Source: Tridacna crocea (taxonomy: Eukaryota > Mollusca > Bivalvia > Cardiida > Cardiidae). Taken from it: a stretch of DNA of 64,000 nt. The number at the start of each line of letters is the position of its first letter. Position 1 is the stretch's first letter. The stretch covers positions 22,099,210 through 22,163,209 of the forward strand of contig OX031073.1 of assembly GCA_943736015.1 (NCBI GenBank). Reading direction: 5' to 3'. The position numbers and the translations under genes are program-made. Positions 22,101 to 34,100 of the stretch are shown here, piece by piece. The notes under the pieces are model-generated. The model saw only the letters and a list, made by a program, of their open reading frames with translations. It was not told the origin of the DNA and searched no databases.

Positions 22101-25100
22101 ACAGAACCAATCCCTGTTTATAAATTACTTCAATTTGACAGAGAGGAAAAATATTGGAGTGTGGAACAAAAAGTTCACCAACTTAACCCTTTACTCCATA
22201 GATACTCATTTCTATGCATTGCTTGTAGGGGCCTTTGGAAAACATTGTGGCAAAAGGTGAAATTGCTCGTAACGAGCAATTTCACCTTTTGCCACTATGT
22301 TTTCTATACTATCAAAAGGTGTCATATTCACCTAAGAAACGACTTCATTCTTGCTGTTATTTAGAGTCAATTAGAGATACCATAGAAATGCCTCATGGGG
22401 TAAAGGGTTAAGATAAAAATTTGTTTCTTTCTTAATGAAGTCTACATGACAATCAGTCAACCCCACTCTCATTGTTCATTAACCCATATATCGTGCTGTA
22501 GGCTAAAACAAGGGCTTTACTAAACTGCAAGTAGATCAAGACCAGACAGCACAGAATGTACAGTCTGAATTTAATGTTGTATTGTTAACTTGTCTTGCCT
22601 ATATTTTCTGATGTTAACTGGACTGTATTGTTCGATGTCAAAAAAGGTCAAATTTATGATATTGGTTCTAAATATAGAGTAAAAAGTGCCGAAAGATTTT
22701 ACTCGACTAATTTTGCCAATTAAACAATCATAGTTGCATTTGAAATCTCTGTATGAGCTATGCTCTGTAAAAAAGGGGCTTTATGTGTCTTTGAAAAGTT
22801 AAAAATGTTTCATCAGCAAAATTATATGAATTTAAGTACATAATAATAGCACAAACTCTTTACCACACAAGCAAACTAGAGCTGTCACTGAATGTGACTT
22901 AATACCCCTGCCAGCGCTTTGACAGAAAAAAAAAATGTCAAGTTCAAGGGGAGATAATTCCTCAACCAGGAGGAGTTGACACTTGAAAATTATGTCTTGC
23001 AAATATTCAAAATATTATCAGTATATGTGCAAATTTTCAATACAATTGCAGGAAACTGTAGGAGGAGTTTGCAACACAAAATTACTAGTATTCTGTACAC
23101 CGATGGACACATGGACAGATTCCAGTATAACCCCCGAAAACATTCATTTTGTGGTTTGCAGACTACAGTTTAAGCGCAGTTCAAAAGATGGAATTTTTAT
23201 ACGATAGAATAGAAAACATTGTGGGAGAGAGGCCTTTAGCAAACAAAGTAGGAAAAGGAGAAAATGTTTGTTACCAGCCTTTTCTCCTTTTCCTACTTTG
23301 TTTTCTAAAGGCCTCTTTCGTACCTTGGTCATTAAAACTCATCATTGTGTGGTAAAGGGTTAATATACAATACAGGGGCAAAGCCTGTAATACATACTAA
23401 AGATGACGGACATTTGTAAGAAAGTGGAAGAGTGATCATGCCTTTAGCCTTTTTCCTGCACAATTTTTTCTTTGACAAGCATACATGCAAAATGGATAAT
23501 ATAAAGCCCGGCTAAGCCACTTCAAGGTTTCACCCTGGCTATGATAATGCAATACATAATTACTGTTGAAAAATAACATCTTTACCCATTGTCAATATCT
23601 TAGACAGGACCAAGTTGAAAGTATTTGCAGACAACAATTTGCAGACTTGTGAAAGTTTAAGCGTAGCTCAATTACAGATGATATTTCTATATGATAAAGG
23701 AGAAAACATTGTGGGAAAAGGAGACAAGAGCTTCATGATGGCCCTGAAATCGCTCACCTGAGTCTATTGACCAAACATGAACCATCTAGTTTCCCAGTGA
23801 CCTAGTTTTTTATCAGACATTACCCATCATCATGCACTTTTGAGATATCAATAAGACAAACATTCTGACCAAGTTTCGTGAGTATTGGACTAAAAACGTG
23901 GCCTCTACAGCGTACAAAAGGGTTCTCTAAGATTTCACCAAGTGACCTAGTTTTGGACCCAACAATTACCCATTATCAAACTCTTTTGAGACATCATCAA
24001 AACAAAAATTCTGACCAAGTCTGAAGAGTATCAGGCAGAAAATGTAGCCTCTAGGATATACACAAGGTTTTTCTAATATTTGACCCAATGACCTAGTTTT
24101 TGACTCCACATGACCCATTTTCAAACTCATTCAAGGTATCGCCATGACAAATATTATGAACAAGTTTTAGGAGTATCAGACTGAAAATGTGTCCTCCAGA
24201 GCAAACAAAAGGTGTTTATAACATTTGATCTATTGACCCAGTTTTTGACCCAACATGACCCATTTTCAAACTCATCCAAGATATTATAAAGGCAAACATT
24301 CTGACTAATTTTCAAGAGTGTTGGACTGAAAATGTGGTATCCAGAGCATATACAAGGCTTTTCTAAGATTTGACCTGGTGACCTAGTTTTTAACCCCATA
24401 TGGCCCATTTTCAAACTCGTCTAATATATCATCAAAGCAAACATTCTGAGTAACTTACAAGAGTGTTGGACTGAAAATGTGGCCTCTAGAGCCTACAAAA
24501 GGTTTTTCTAACATTTGACCTGGTGACTAAGTTTTTGACTCCCCATGACCCATTTTCAAACTCGTCCAACATATCATAAAGGCAAATATTCTGAACAACT
24601 TTCAAGATTTTTGGACTGAAAATGTGGCCTCTAGAGCCTACACAAGGTTTTTCTAAGGTTTGACCTAGTGACCTAGTTTTTGATCCCACATGACTCATTT
24701 TCAAACTCGTCCAGGATATCATCAAGTCAAACATTCTGACCAACTTTCAAGAGTTTTGGCCTGAAAAAGTGGCCTCTAGAGCGTACACAAGGTTTTTCTA
24801 AGATTTGATCTTGTGACCTATTTTTTGACCCCACATGACCCATTGTTGATCTTGTCCGAGATATCATCCAGACAAAGATCCTGACCAGTTTTCATGAGTA
24901 TCTGACTAAAAATATGGCCTTTAGAGCTTACACAAGGTTTTTCTAAGATTTGACCTAGTGACCTAGTTTTTGACCTGGCATGACCCATTTTCAAACTCAT
25001 CCTAGATTTCATGGAGGCAAACATCCTGACCAACTTTTATGAGTAACAGACTGAAAATGTGGCCTCTAGAGCATACACAAGGTTTTTCTAAGATTTGATC

Positions 25101-28100
25101 TAGTAACCTTGTTTTTGACCCGACATGAACCATTTTTGGACTTGTCCGAGATATCATCAAGACAAACATTCTGACCAACTTTCAAGAGTTTTGGACTGAA
25201 AATGTGGCCTCTAGAGCGTACACAAGGTTTTTCTAAGATTTAACCTTGTGACCTAGTTTTTGACATGACCCATTTTCGAACTCGTCTGAGATATCATCCA
25301 GGCAAACATCCTGACCAACTTTCATTAGCATCAGACTGGAATGTGGCCTCTAGAGCATACACAAGGTTTTTCTAAAACTTGACCTAGTGACCTAGTTTTT
25401 GACCTGGCATGACCCATTGTTGATCTTGTCTGAGATATCATCCAGACAAACATCCTGACCAAGTTTCATGAGTATCCGACTGAAAATGTGGCCTCTAGAG
25501 CGTACACAAGGTTTTTCTAAGATTTGACCTAGTGACCTAGTTCTTGACCCGACATGACCCATTTTCGAACTCATCTGAGATTTCATCGAGGCAAACATCC
25601 TGACCAACTTTCATGAGTATCAGACCGGAAATGTGACACAGCACAATCACAATAGCTCACCATGAGCACTTCATGCTCAGGTGAGCTAAAAAAGCTGGTT
25701 ACCAGCATTTTCTCCTTTTCTCACTATGTTTTCAAAAGGCCTCTTTTTAGGGTCGTTATAACTCGTCATTGTGTGGTAACAGGTTAATATTGTTAGTTTC
25801 TGCTGTTTCTAGCATCTCCTACTTTTCCCACATATTTCCACAAACCTCCCCTTGTAGAGCTTGATTGATTGATTTATGGTCTTAATTGCCGTTTTCACCA
25901 ATATTTCAGTTATATTACAATGGCCAGTGCACCTATCCATGCTTTCCATGGAGTCCCTTCTTTCCAAGCCACTGGCTGCTTTCCCATAAAATCATTGTCT
26001 AATCAATGGTCAGCTGTGAGAGAGGAAGGTATCCTGTTGCAGTGAATATCATCAATCCTCGGAAAGAAATTAGCTAAGTCAGGGATTATAGTCAGGGATC
26101 AAACCCACAAGCCCCTGTTCTAAAGTTCTGCATGCTACAGGCTGAGCTTCTGGGTCTAACTTCCCTTTAACTCATTACCACACAATCCCTACTTTTGACA
26201 ACCCTCAGAAAGACGCCTTTGGACCCAGAAAACATTGTGGTAAAAGGAGAAAATGCTGGTAGCCAGCATTTTCTCATTTTCCCGCAATGTTTTTCTACCT
26301 TCACAAAACAAATTTCAAATGTTCACTTCTATTTGTCGTCTGCAAATGCTTTCAATTTGGAACAGCCTAAAATATTGTCATTTGGTAGAGTTAACCCTTT
26401 ACCACATATTGCCGACTTTTAAAGACCCTGAGAAAGAAGCCTTTTTAACTCTTTACCAAACGACAAAATTTTGGACTGTTCCAAATTGAACGCATTTACA
26501 GACGACAAAATTTGTATGGCACAAATGATTGGATTTGAATCAGATGTCTTGAAAACATTGTGGGAAAAGGAGAAAATGCTGGTTACCAGCATTTTCTCCT
26601 TTTCCCACAATGTTTTCAAAAGGCCTATTCCTCAGGGTCGTTAAAACTCGGGGTTGTGTGGAAAAGGGTTAAAGCATTGAAGGAAAAGGAGAAAATGTTG
26701 GTAACCAGCATTTTCTCCTTTTCCCACAATATTTTCTACTCTATCAACTGATAATTGCACCATTTGATCTACAGTTAAATTGTCATCTGCAAACGCTTTC
26801 AAATTGGACAATGCTAAAATTTTGCCATCTGGTAAAGGGTTAACCCTTTAACCCATAAGGCATTTCTATGGCATCTCTAATTGACACTAAATGACAGCAA
26901 GGATGAAGCCATTTCTTATGTGTATATGACACCTTTTGATAGTGTAGAAAACATTGTGACAAAAGGTGAAATTGCTCGTCACGAGCAATTTCACCTTTTG
27001 GCACAATGTTTTCTAAAGGCTCCTACAAGTAATGTGTAGAAATGAGTTTCTATGGAGTAAAGGGTTACGGGGATCTCTTTCAACTTGCATTTCGTCTCGT
27101 AAAGGATTAAAATCAATGTTTATTTTAAGCCAAGATATGCTTGTTTTAGTACTGGTATTACTGTTTTTGGAGATTTTCTGAAAAGTACTTGGCGCTCTGA
27201 GCTGTACAATTCAGGAAAATATTTGGAATAGAAAGGGATAAAACCGAGGGAGGCTGCTAAAAGCTGTCTATTAGGAGAAAAGAGCAATATGGACAAGACT
27301 GATTAATGACATTACAGAAATGTTGAAATGTCAGAGAGCACTTTAGATGGCAAGTCTAGTGTTTGCCTACATCCTCTCTATTTCCCCGAAGTTCACTCCT
27401 TCTGTCATCATTATATATCCTTGAAGACTGGAAATGCAACTTGATATATTTTACAGAACACTTAGTATTTCCCTAGCTGTGCAAAGTCAACATTGATAGA
27501 ACATTATGATTTGTTGTATTGGGGTTTAACGCCACTTTAACAGCTACGGTCATATCATGGCGGTCGGTGACGCACATGTGTTTTTACCCTGGCTTTCTCA
27601 TACCAGTACTAACACTATTTTCTTTCCAAAGCCACCAACTACTGTTCTCACTTGCTTTAGCAGAGGAGAAAGGCGAAAATACACCAGAAAGAAAGTTTGC
27701 CTCAGCCGGGTATTGAACTCACAACCACCAGGTTATGAGTCCGACACGCTCACCACTGAGCCACCCAGGCGGGCAGAACATTATGAACTTTTTACCAAAT
27801 GACAAAATTTTCAACTGATCCAAATCGAAGGCACTTGCAGACGCCAAAATAAACGTAACTCAAAAATTGAAATATGTTTCCAGCATTTAAAGTAGAAAAT
27901 ATTATGGGAAAAGGAGAAAATGCTGGTTATCAGCATTTTCTCCTTTGCCAACAATGTTTTCAAAAGGCTTCTATCTCAGGATCGTAAAAACCAGGGATTG
28001 TGTGGTAAAGCATTAAGGGAAATAACCACATCTGATGTGTTACAAGCATTTTCTCCTTTTTCACAATCATTTCAAAAGCCCTTTTTCATCCAGGGTCCTC

Positions 28101-31100
28101 AAAATTGTTTGATAACTTTAAGAAGGTAATAGAATATCCATGTATGGTGGCTTCAAATGCCTTATGTTGTACTGTACATGTAAAGCACCACCTAGTATTT
28201 ATTTGTTTGAACTGAAGAGGTCAGCACTAATGTTTTCAAATAGTTTATTGGCTTTTAATTTCAATACATTTTAGTACATCTACACAAACAAGTAGTTATG
28301 CTTTACATGACGGTCATTTGGCCTTCTTGTCGCTTTATCAAGTTGCATGATCTTGTCCAGCAATCTTCTTTCTCTTTTTTAATGAAATTTTTCTTTTTTT
28401 TCTGCTGCTTTATTTGCTTATTGAAAAACTACAATTATTTGAGGGGTCATTTGCAGACATGGCAAGTTCATTTAACAAATATTTTTCTGATATTCGTCAT
28501 ATAAAAATAAACCACCCCTATTTTCTGTTTCAATTTTTTGATTTCATTTTATTTACAAAACAATGACAAAACAGACTGTGTATCAGTACAATTTCGCAAG
28601 AAAAATGGACTTAGACAGCAAATTCTGTGGCAGTCTGCCTTTTAAACTCACCACTGTTGGAGAGGTCTGATGACACCTCTAATAAGCAAAACAAGTCATG
28701 ACCCACAGACAAATTCTCAATGTTGAAATGTTTGGTTTTCACAGAAAATAATGGACAAAAGAAAACTTCTCAGAAAAAAAAAGGTATTTCCTATTAAGTA
28801 ATGCTGTAGGTCTGAACAGGATGTCATTATTAGTATGCTTATTATGTAAATAAACAATGCGAGTATAACTTCCGCTTAACCCTTTCCCACACAATGACAA
28901 CTTTTGTCGTCCCTTGGAAAGCAGCCTTTTGAAAGCATCATGGCAAAACGAGAAAATGCTGGTAACCAGCATTTTCTCCTTTTCCCACAATGTTTTCTAC
29001 CCTATCAATAAACAATTGCACCATTTGAGCCACACTGAAATTGTCGTCTGCAAAATGCTTTCAATTATGAGAGGGCTAAAATTTTGTTGTCGGGTAAAGG
29101 GTTAACCTTTCACCACACAATCCCAACTTTTGAAGACCCTGAGGAAAAAGGCTTTTGAAAACATTGTGAGAAAATGCTGGTCATCAGCTTTCTCTCCTTT
29201 ACCAACAATGTATTCTCCTCTATCAAGGACAGAAATCATCATCTTAGCAATATTTTTTTGTCGTCTGCAAATGCTTTCAATTTGGACAAGTCAAAAACTT
29301 TGTGTTTTGGTAAGCTTTAGCTCTTTACAAGATGACAAAATTTTAGACTTGTCCAAAGTGAAAACATTTGCAGACAACAAAATAAAAGTGACTGAAAATT
29401 GGAAATTTGTTTTGTGAAAGGTAGAAAAGATTGTGGGGAAAAGGAAAAAATGCTGGTTACCAGCATTTTCTCCTTTTCCCACAATGTTTTCTAAAGGCTT
29501 CTTTCTTGAGGGTGTAAAAAGTAGGGATTGTGTGGTAATGGGTTAACTCTTTACAAGACGACAAAGTTTTAGCCTCGTCCGAATTGAAAGCTGATTTGCA
29601 ACGACAATTTAAATGTGACTCAAATAATGGGATTTGACCTTGAAACGGTTGAAAACATTGTGGGAAAAGGAGAAAATGCTGGTTACCAGCATTTTCTCCT
29701 TTTCCCACGATGTTTTCAAAAGGCTTCTTCCTGAATGACGTTTTAAAAGTCATCATTGTGTGGGAAAGGGTTAACCCTTCACCAAACAATCCCCGGTTTT
29801 TACAACCCTTAGATAGAAGCCTTTTGTGGGAAAAGGAGAAAATCCTGATAACCAGCATTTCCTCCTTTTCCCATAATCTTTTCTACACTGCCAGATACAA
29901 ATTTCATTTTTTGAGTTACGTTTATGATGTCGTCTGCAAATGCTTTCAATTTGGACAAGTCTAAAACTTTGTCGTTTGGTAAAGAGTTAACCCTTTTCCA
30001 AACAATCGCCGGTTTTTACGACCCTGAGATTGAAGCCTTCTGAAAACATTGTGGGAAAAGAAGAAAATGCTGGTAACCAGCATTTTCTCCTTTTCTCACA
30101 ATGTTTTCTACTCTTCTAAAGTCAAGTTTTAATTTTGGAGTCACCTTTATGTTGTCGTCTGCAAATGCTTTCAATTTGGACAAGTCTAAAACTTTGTCGT
30201 TTGGTAAAGGAGTTAATTATCTATCACCAAGATGGTTCACAACTCATAATGACAATACCAAATGACTCAAAAGATCAGTCCATTCTTTACCAAATATACA
30301 CGTTTTCTTGACCCTGGACAAAAAACCTACGAAAACACTGTGGAAAAGGGCAGACAATGCTTGTTGCCAGCATTTTTTTCCTTTTCCCACAATGTTCCTA
30401 CCATTTCTGTTCACCAATCTATGTGTAATATATATATGTTAGTTGTCATCTGTAGTTTCTTTTGTTCTTTAACAAACTACAACATTTAGGACTATTTCAA
30501 ATTGAAAGCATTTGCAGACAACAAAATAAATGTGAATCAAATATTGAAATTGGATTTGGAAAGGGTAGAAAACATAGTGGGAATTGGAGAAAATGCTAGT
30601 TAACAGCATTTTCTCCTTTCACACCATGTTTTCCCAGGCTTTCTTACTCCAGCTCGTCAAAAGTTGGGATTGTGTGGTAAAAAGATTTAAATGTTCTGCC
30701 GGTATAGACAATAAAAAGCTTGCCAGTCTGCTAAAGACTTACAACAGTCAAGAAATACCATACACCATAATCATTCAGCTTTTACATCCTAAAGCTTAGT
30801 ACCATAAATACCACCTTCACACTTAAGGATTTTTCCTATGTGTCCTTATAGATTGCCACTCATAGACAATCGCAAGCATCTGTATATAACTTGTTAGCAT
30901 TTGTTAATAACATGTCGCAACTTGCCGACACTCATGAGGATCCATGAAAGCGGAGACAAAATTTTTGACATGTCAAAAATTTTCTTATGAGTGTCCACGG
31001 ATAAAATTTCCTGTAGTTAACTCGTAAAGAACTTGTAATAATCCGTAAGTATCGTAAACCAGTCTTAACCCTCAGTAAACTATTTACAAGGATCCGTAAA

Positions 31101-34100
31101 TGTCTCGTAAACAATTTGTTTTACGATATGTTACGGTTAGGTTATGATTCTTTTACGGAATATTAAGAGTGCCTTAGTGACTAGAGCTGTAACGATACAC
31201 TCGAATATTCGGTGCACCGAATATTTTTTTCCCGGCGAATACGTATCGTATTCGTCTGTCCGAGAACCGAATATTGGCGAATACAACATTCATAAATAAT
31301 CCGGAATGCTTACAGCTCGATCAAATTCAACAAAGTTTTGCCTGAAGAACAAATCTGGGCAATTTTATGTTGATGTAAACAATGATTAAAAGAGAAACAA
31401 CTCCGAGAGGTTTTTATGACGCTTTATGGCACAATATGTCGTAAACTACACGAAATGGAATTGAAAACAATTGAAAATAGGTTTTTTATTCTAAATATTA
31501 ATTATAAGAATTTAAGAAATAAAAGTTTTTATCTATTTATCGTCATTGTGTACAGGTTTAACATTTAATACAGCGACATGCTGTAAAGGAGTCGCTCGTA
31601 TTTCCCGCAAAATGTCAGACGACCTTGTTAGTCCACCGGCAAAATTCAAGTTCCCCGTGTGGAAATATTTTGGGTTTCCACGAACAAAGGAGTGGGACAA
31701 GGTCATAAAAATAGAAATCGGCATAATACCGTAAAACGCCCCTCTGTTATACAGACAATGCTTACATGTGGCATTGTTTTTTGGTTAAATGAAGAAATTT
31801 AATCTAATGTTCGGCTTCATTCCGTTGAAAAATATTGTATTTTATGTATACGAAATGAATCCATAAACCAGTTGCAATTTTTTGACACATAATTTTGATT
31901 TTCATGGGTTTTCGCGATTTATGGGGGGCGGTTTACGGTATCATGCCTAGAAATCTCGACAGTGTACAGACTATGCAATCATGGCATAAAGTATATCAAG
32001 ATAAATATCAATCAATTTTAATAGGTCAAACTGACCAAATATGAAGTCGGCCCCTAGTCAAAACGGCCTCGGTCTGTTAAACGTACATTACAAGAAGTCA
32101 AATCAGCACCGTCCTTAAATGAAAATTATAACCTGTCAAGTCCAGAAATGGGCAATTTGGCCTTTTTATAGTATAATTTTTCAAATATATGTACTTATAA
32201 AGATATTTCTTTGATATTTATTTATATTTTTTCTAAGACTAATTTGGAGGCCAGCTTGTATGAAGATGACAAATGATTGGTATATCAATGTTTAGGATTA
32301 CAGATTTAGATGCTTAAGAGTGTGCATGAAGTATTTGTGAGATGTTTCCTACACATTTAAACAAATTCATAGTATCAAGCTGTAGAGTTGATTAACCTAT
32401 TACCCAATGACAAAATTTTAGACTTGTCCAAATTAAAAGCATTTGCACAAGACAAAATGAATGTTGCTAAATTGATGATTTATGTCTTTGATAGAGCAGA
32501 AAATGTTGTGGGCAAAGAAAAAAATGCTGGTTACCAGCAAATTCTGCTTTTCCCACAGTGTTTTCTACCCATTTGAAGAACTTTCTGCCATTTATATCAA
32601 ATTTGAAATTGTCTTCTGCAAAATCTTTCAGTTTGGAAGTCTAAAATCTGTTATTTGGGAAAGGGTTAAATCAGTATTTAAGCCAGGTAAGGTTTTCTTC
32701 ATTACTTTATTAATATTGATAAGACATTTTTTAAATCCAAAGTATTGAAAAAAAAAAATCATTTTGTGCCTGGAAAAAATTTATATTCATGAATAAATAT
32801 TCGTATTCGTGCCCCTGTATCGTGATGTGTATTCGTATTCGTGACCTCCTGTATCGTTACAGCCCTATTAGTGACGTTACCAATTTTAATTGTGTTCAGT
32901 TATGATTGCTTTAACCCATTACCACACAATCCCTACTTTTGACGCCCCTGAGTATGAAGCCTTTAGAAAACACTGTAGGAAAAGGAGAAAATGCTGGTAA
33001 CCAGCATTTTCTCCTTTTCCCACAGTGTTTTCTACCCTTCCCAGAACAAATTTCAATTTTTCAGTCACCTTTATTTTGTCATCTGCAAATGCTTTCAATT
33101 TGTACCAGTCTAAAATTTTCTCGTGTGGTAAAGAGTAAAGGACTCATAAGACTTATATACGAGTGATTTATGGATTTGTGTGAGTACTTTATGATTATAT
33201 ACATATATTTTACGATTTGATTCACTGATTGACTGATTGATTGATTGATTGTATGGTGTATAATGCCATTTTCGACATTATTTCAGTTATATCATGGCAG
33301 TTAGTGCCCCTATTCATGCATTCCTGGAGTTTCTTTTACCAGTGCTTCACAATTTTATTTCCAAGCCACTGGCTGCTTTTCCAAATGATCATCGTCGAAA
33401 CAATGGTTAGCGTTGGGAGAGGAATGAATCTTGTCGCAGTGGCTATCATCAATCCTTGAAAAGAAATTGGCAGAGCCAGCAATTGTAGCCAGGGATTGAA
33501 CCCTGGACCCAGTGTTCTCAAGTCCTACATGCTACCGACTGAGACACCAGGGCTTGGCTTACGATTTAGAAATGGTATGAAAGCATGCAAAATTTAAAAG
33601 TTCCTGTCAGTTGTTTTCAAGATGTCAAAGAGGCCTGATCTCTTTGATATGCATTATTGATAGACAAAATTGATATAATTGAAATCTGTTTTTCTCGAAT
33701 GCCATGTCATCTTGCTGGATGTCATCTGTTGAATGATGATACACAGAGAATTGCATGCATTTTGTACAAACACAAAAAGGACTAGTAAATACTCCTAACT
33801 TACTCGCAACTATTTGTAACAACACATTAACATGTTGTAATTTAGACGTATATGACTAGATTAATTGTAACCATCCATAATACAACAATCTGTAAACAGC
33901 TCTTCAAATGTCGTAACATGCTCGTATTTGTCCGTCATAACTCTGAACAAATCGTAGATATTTACCGTAAATACATCGTAACAACCCGTAATACATAGTA
34001 AATGGACATCAATAACTCGTAAAAGCGCCCAGATCGTAACAGTCTGTGTACTTTTACAGATATGTATCATCCGTAAGGACTCGTAGGAAAAATCCATAAA

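Larger units (their letters stand above)
31182..32867. mobile_element. hAT-type element, decayed (1.69 kb)
   Basis: Flanked by 8-bp TTAGTGAC at 31174-31181 and 32868-32875. TIRs: TAGAGCTGTAACGATACA left and inverted TAGGGCTGTAACGATACA right. An 8-bp duplication and this TIR type indicate hAT. Length is far below an autonomous hAT. Confidence 0.92.

Noticed and set aside
28876-30216. CRISPR-like regular spacing of palindromic repeats
   Set aside because: Units are complete TTAA-bounded MITEs in both orientations with homologous, not unique, spacers, in a eukaryotic intron.
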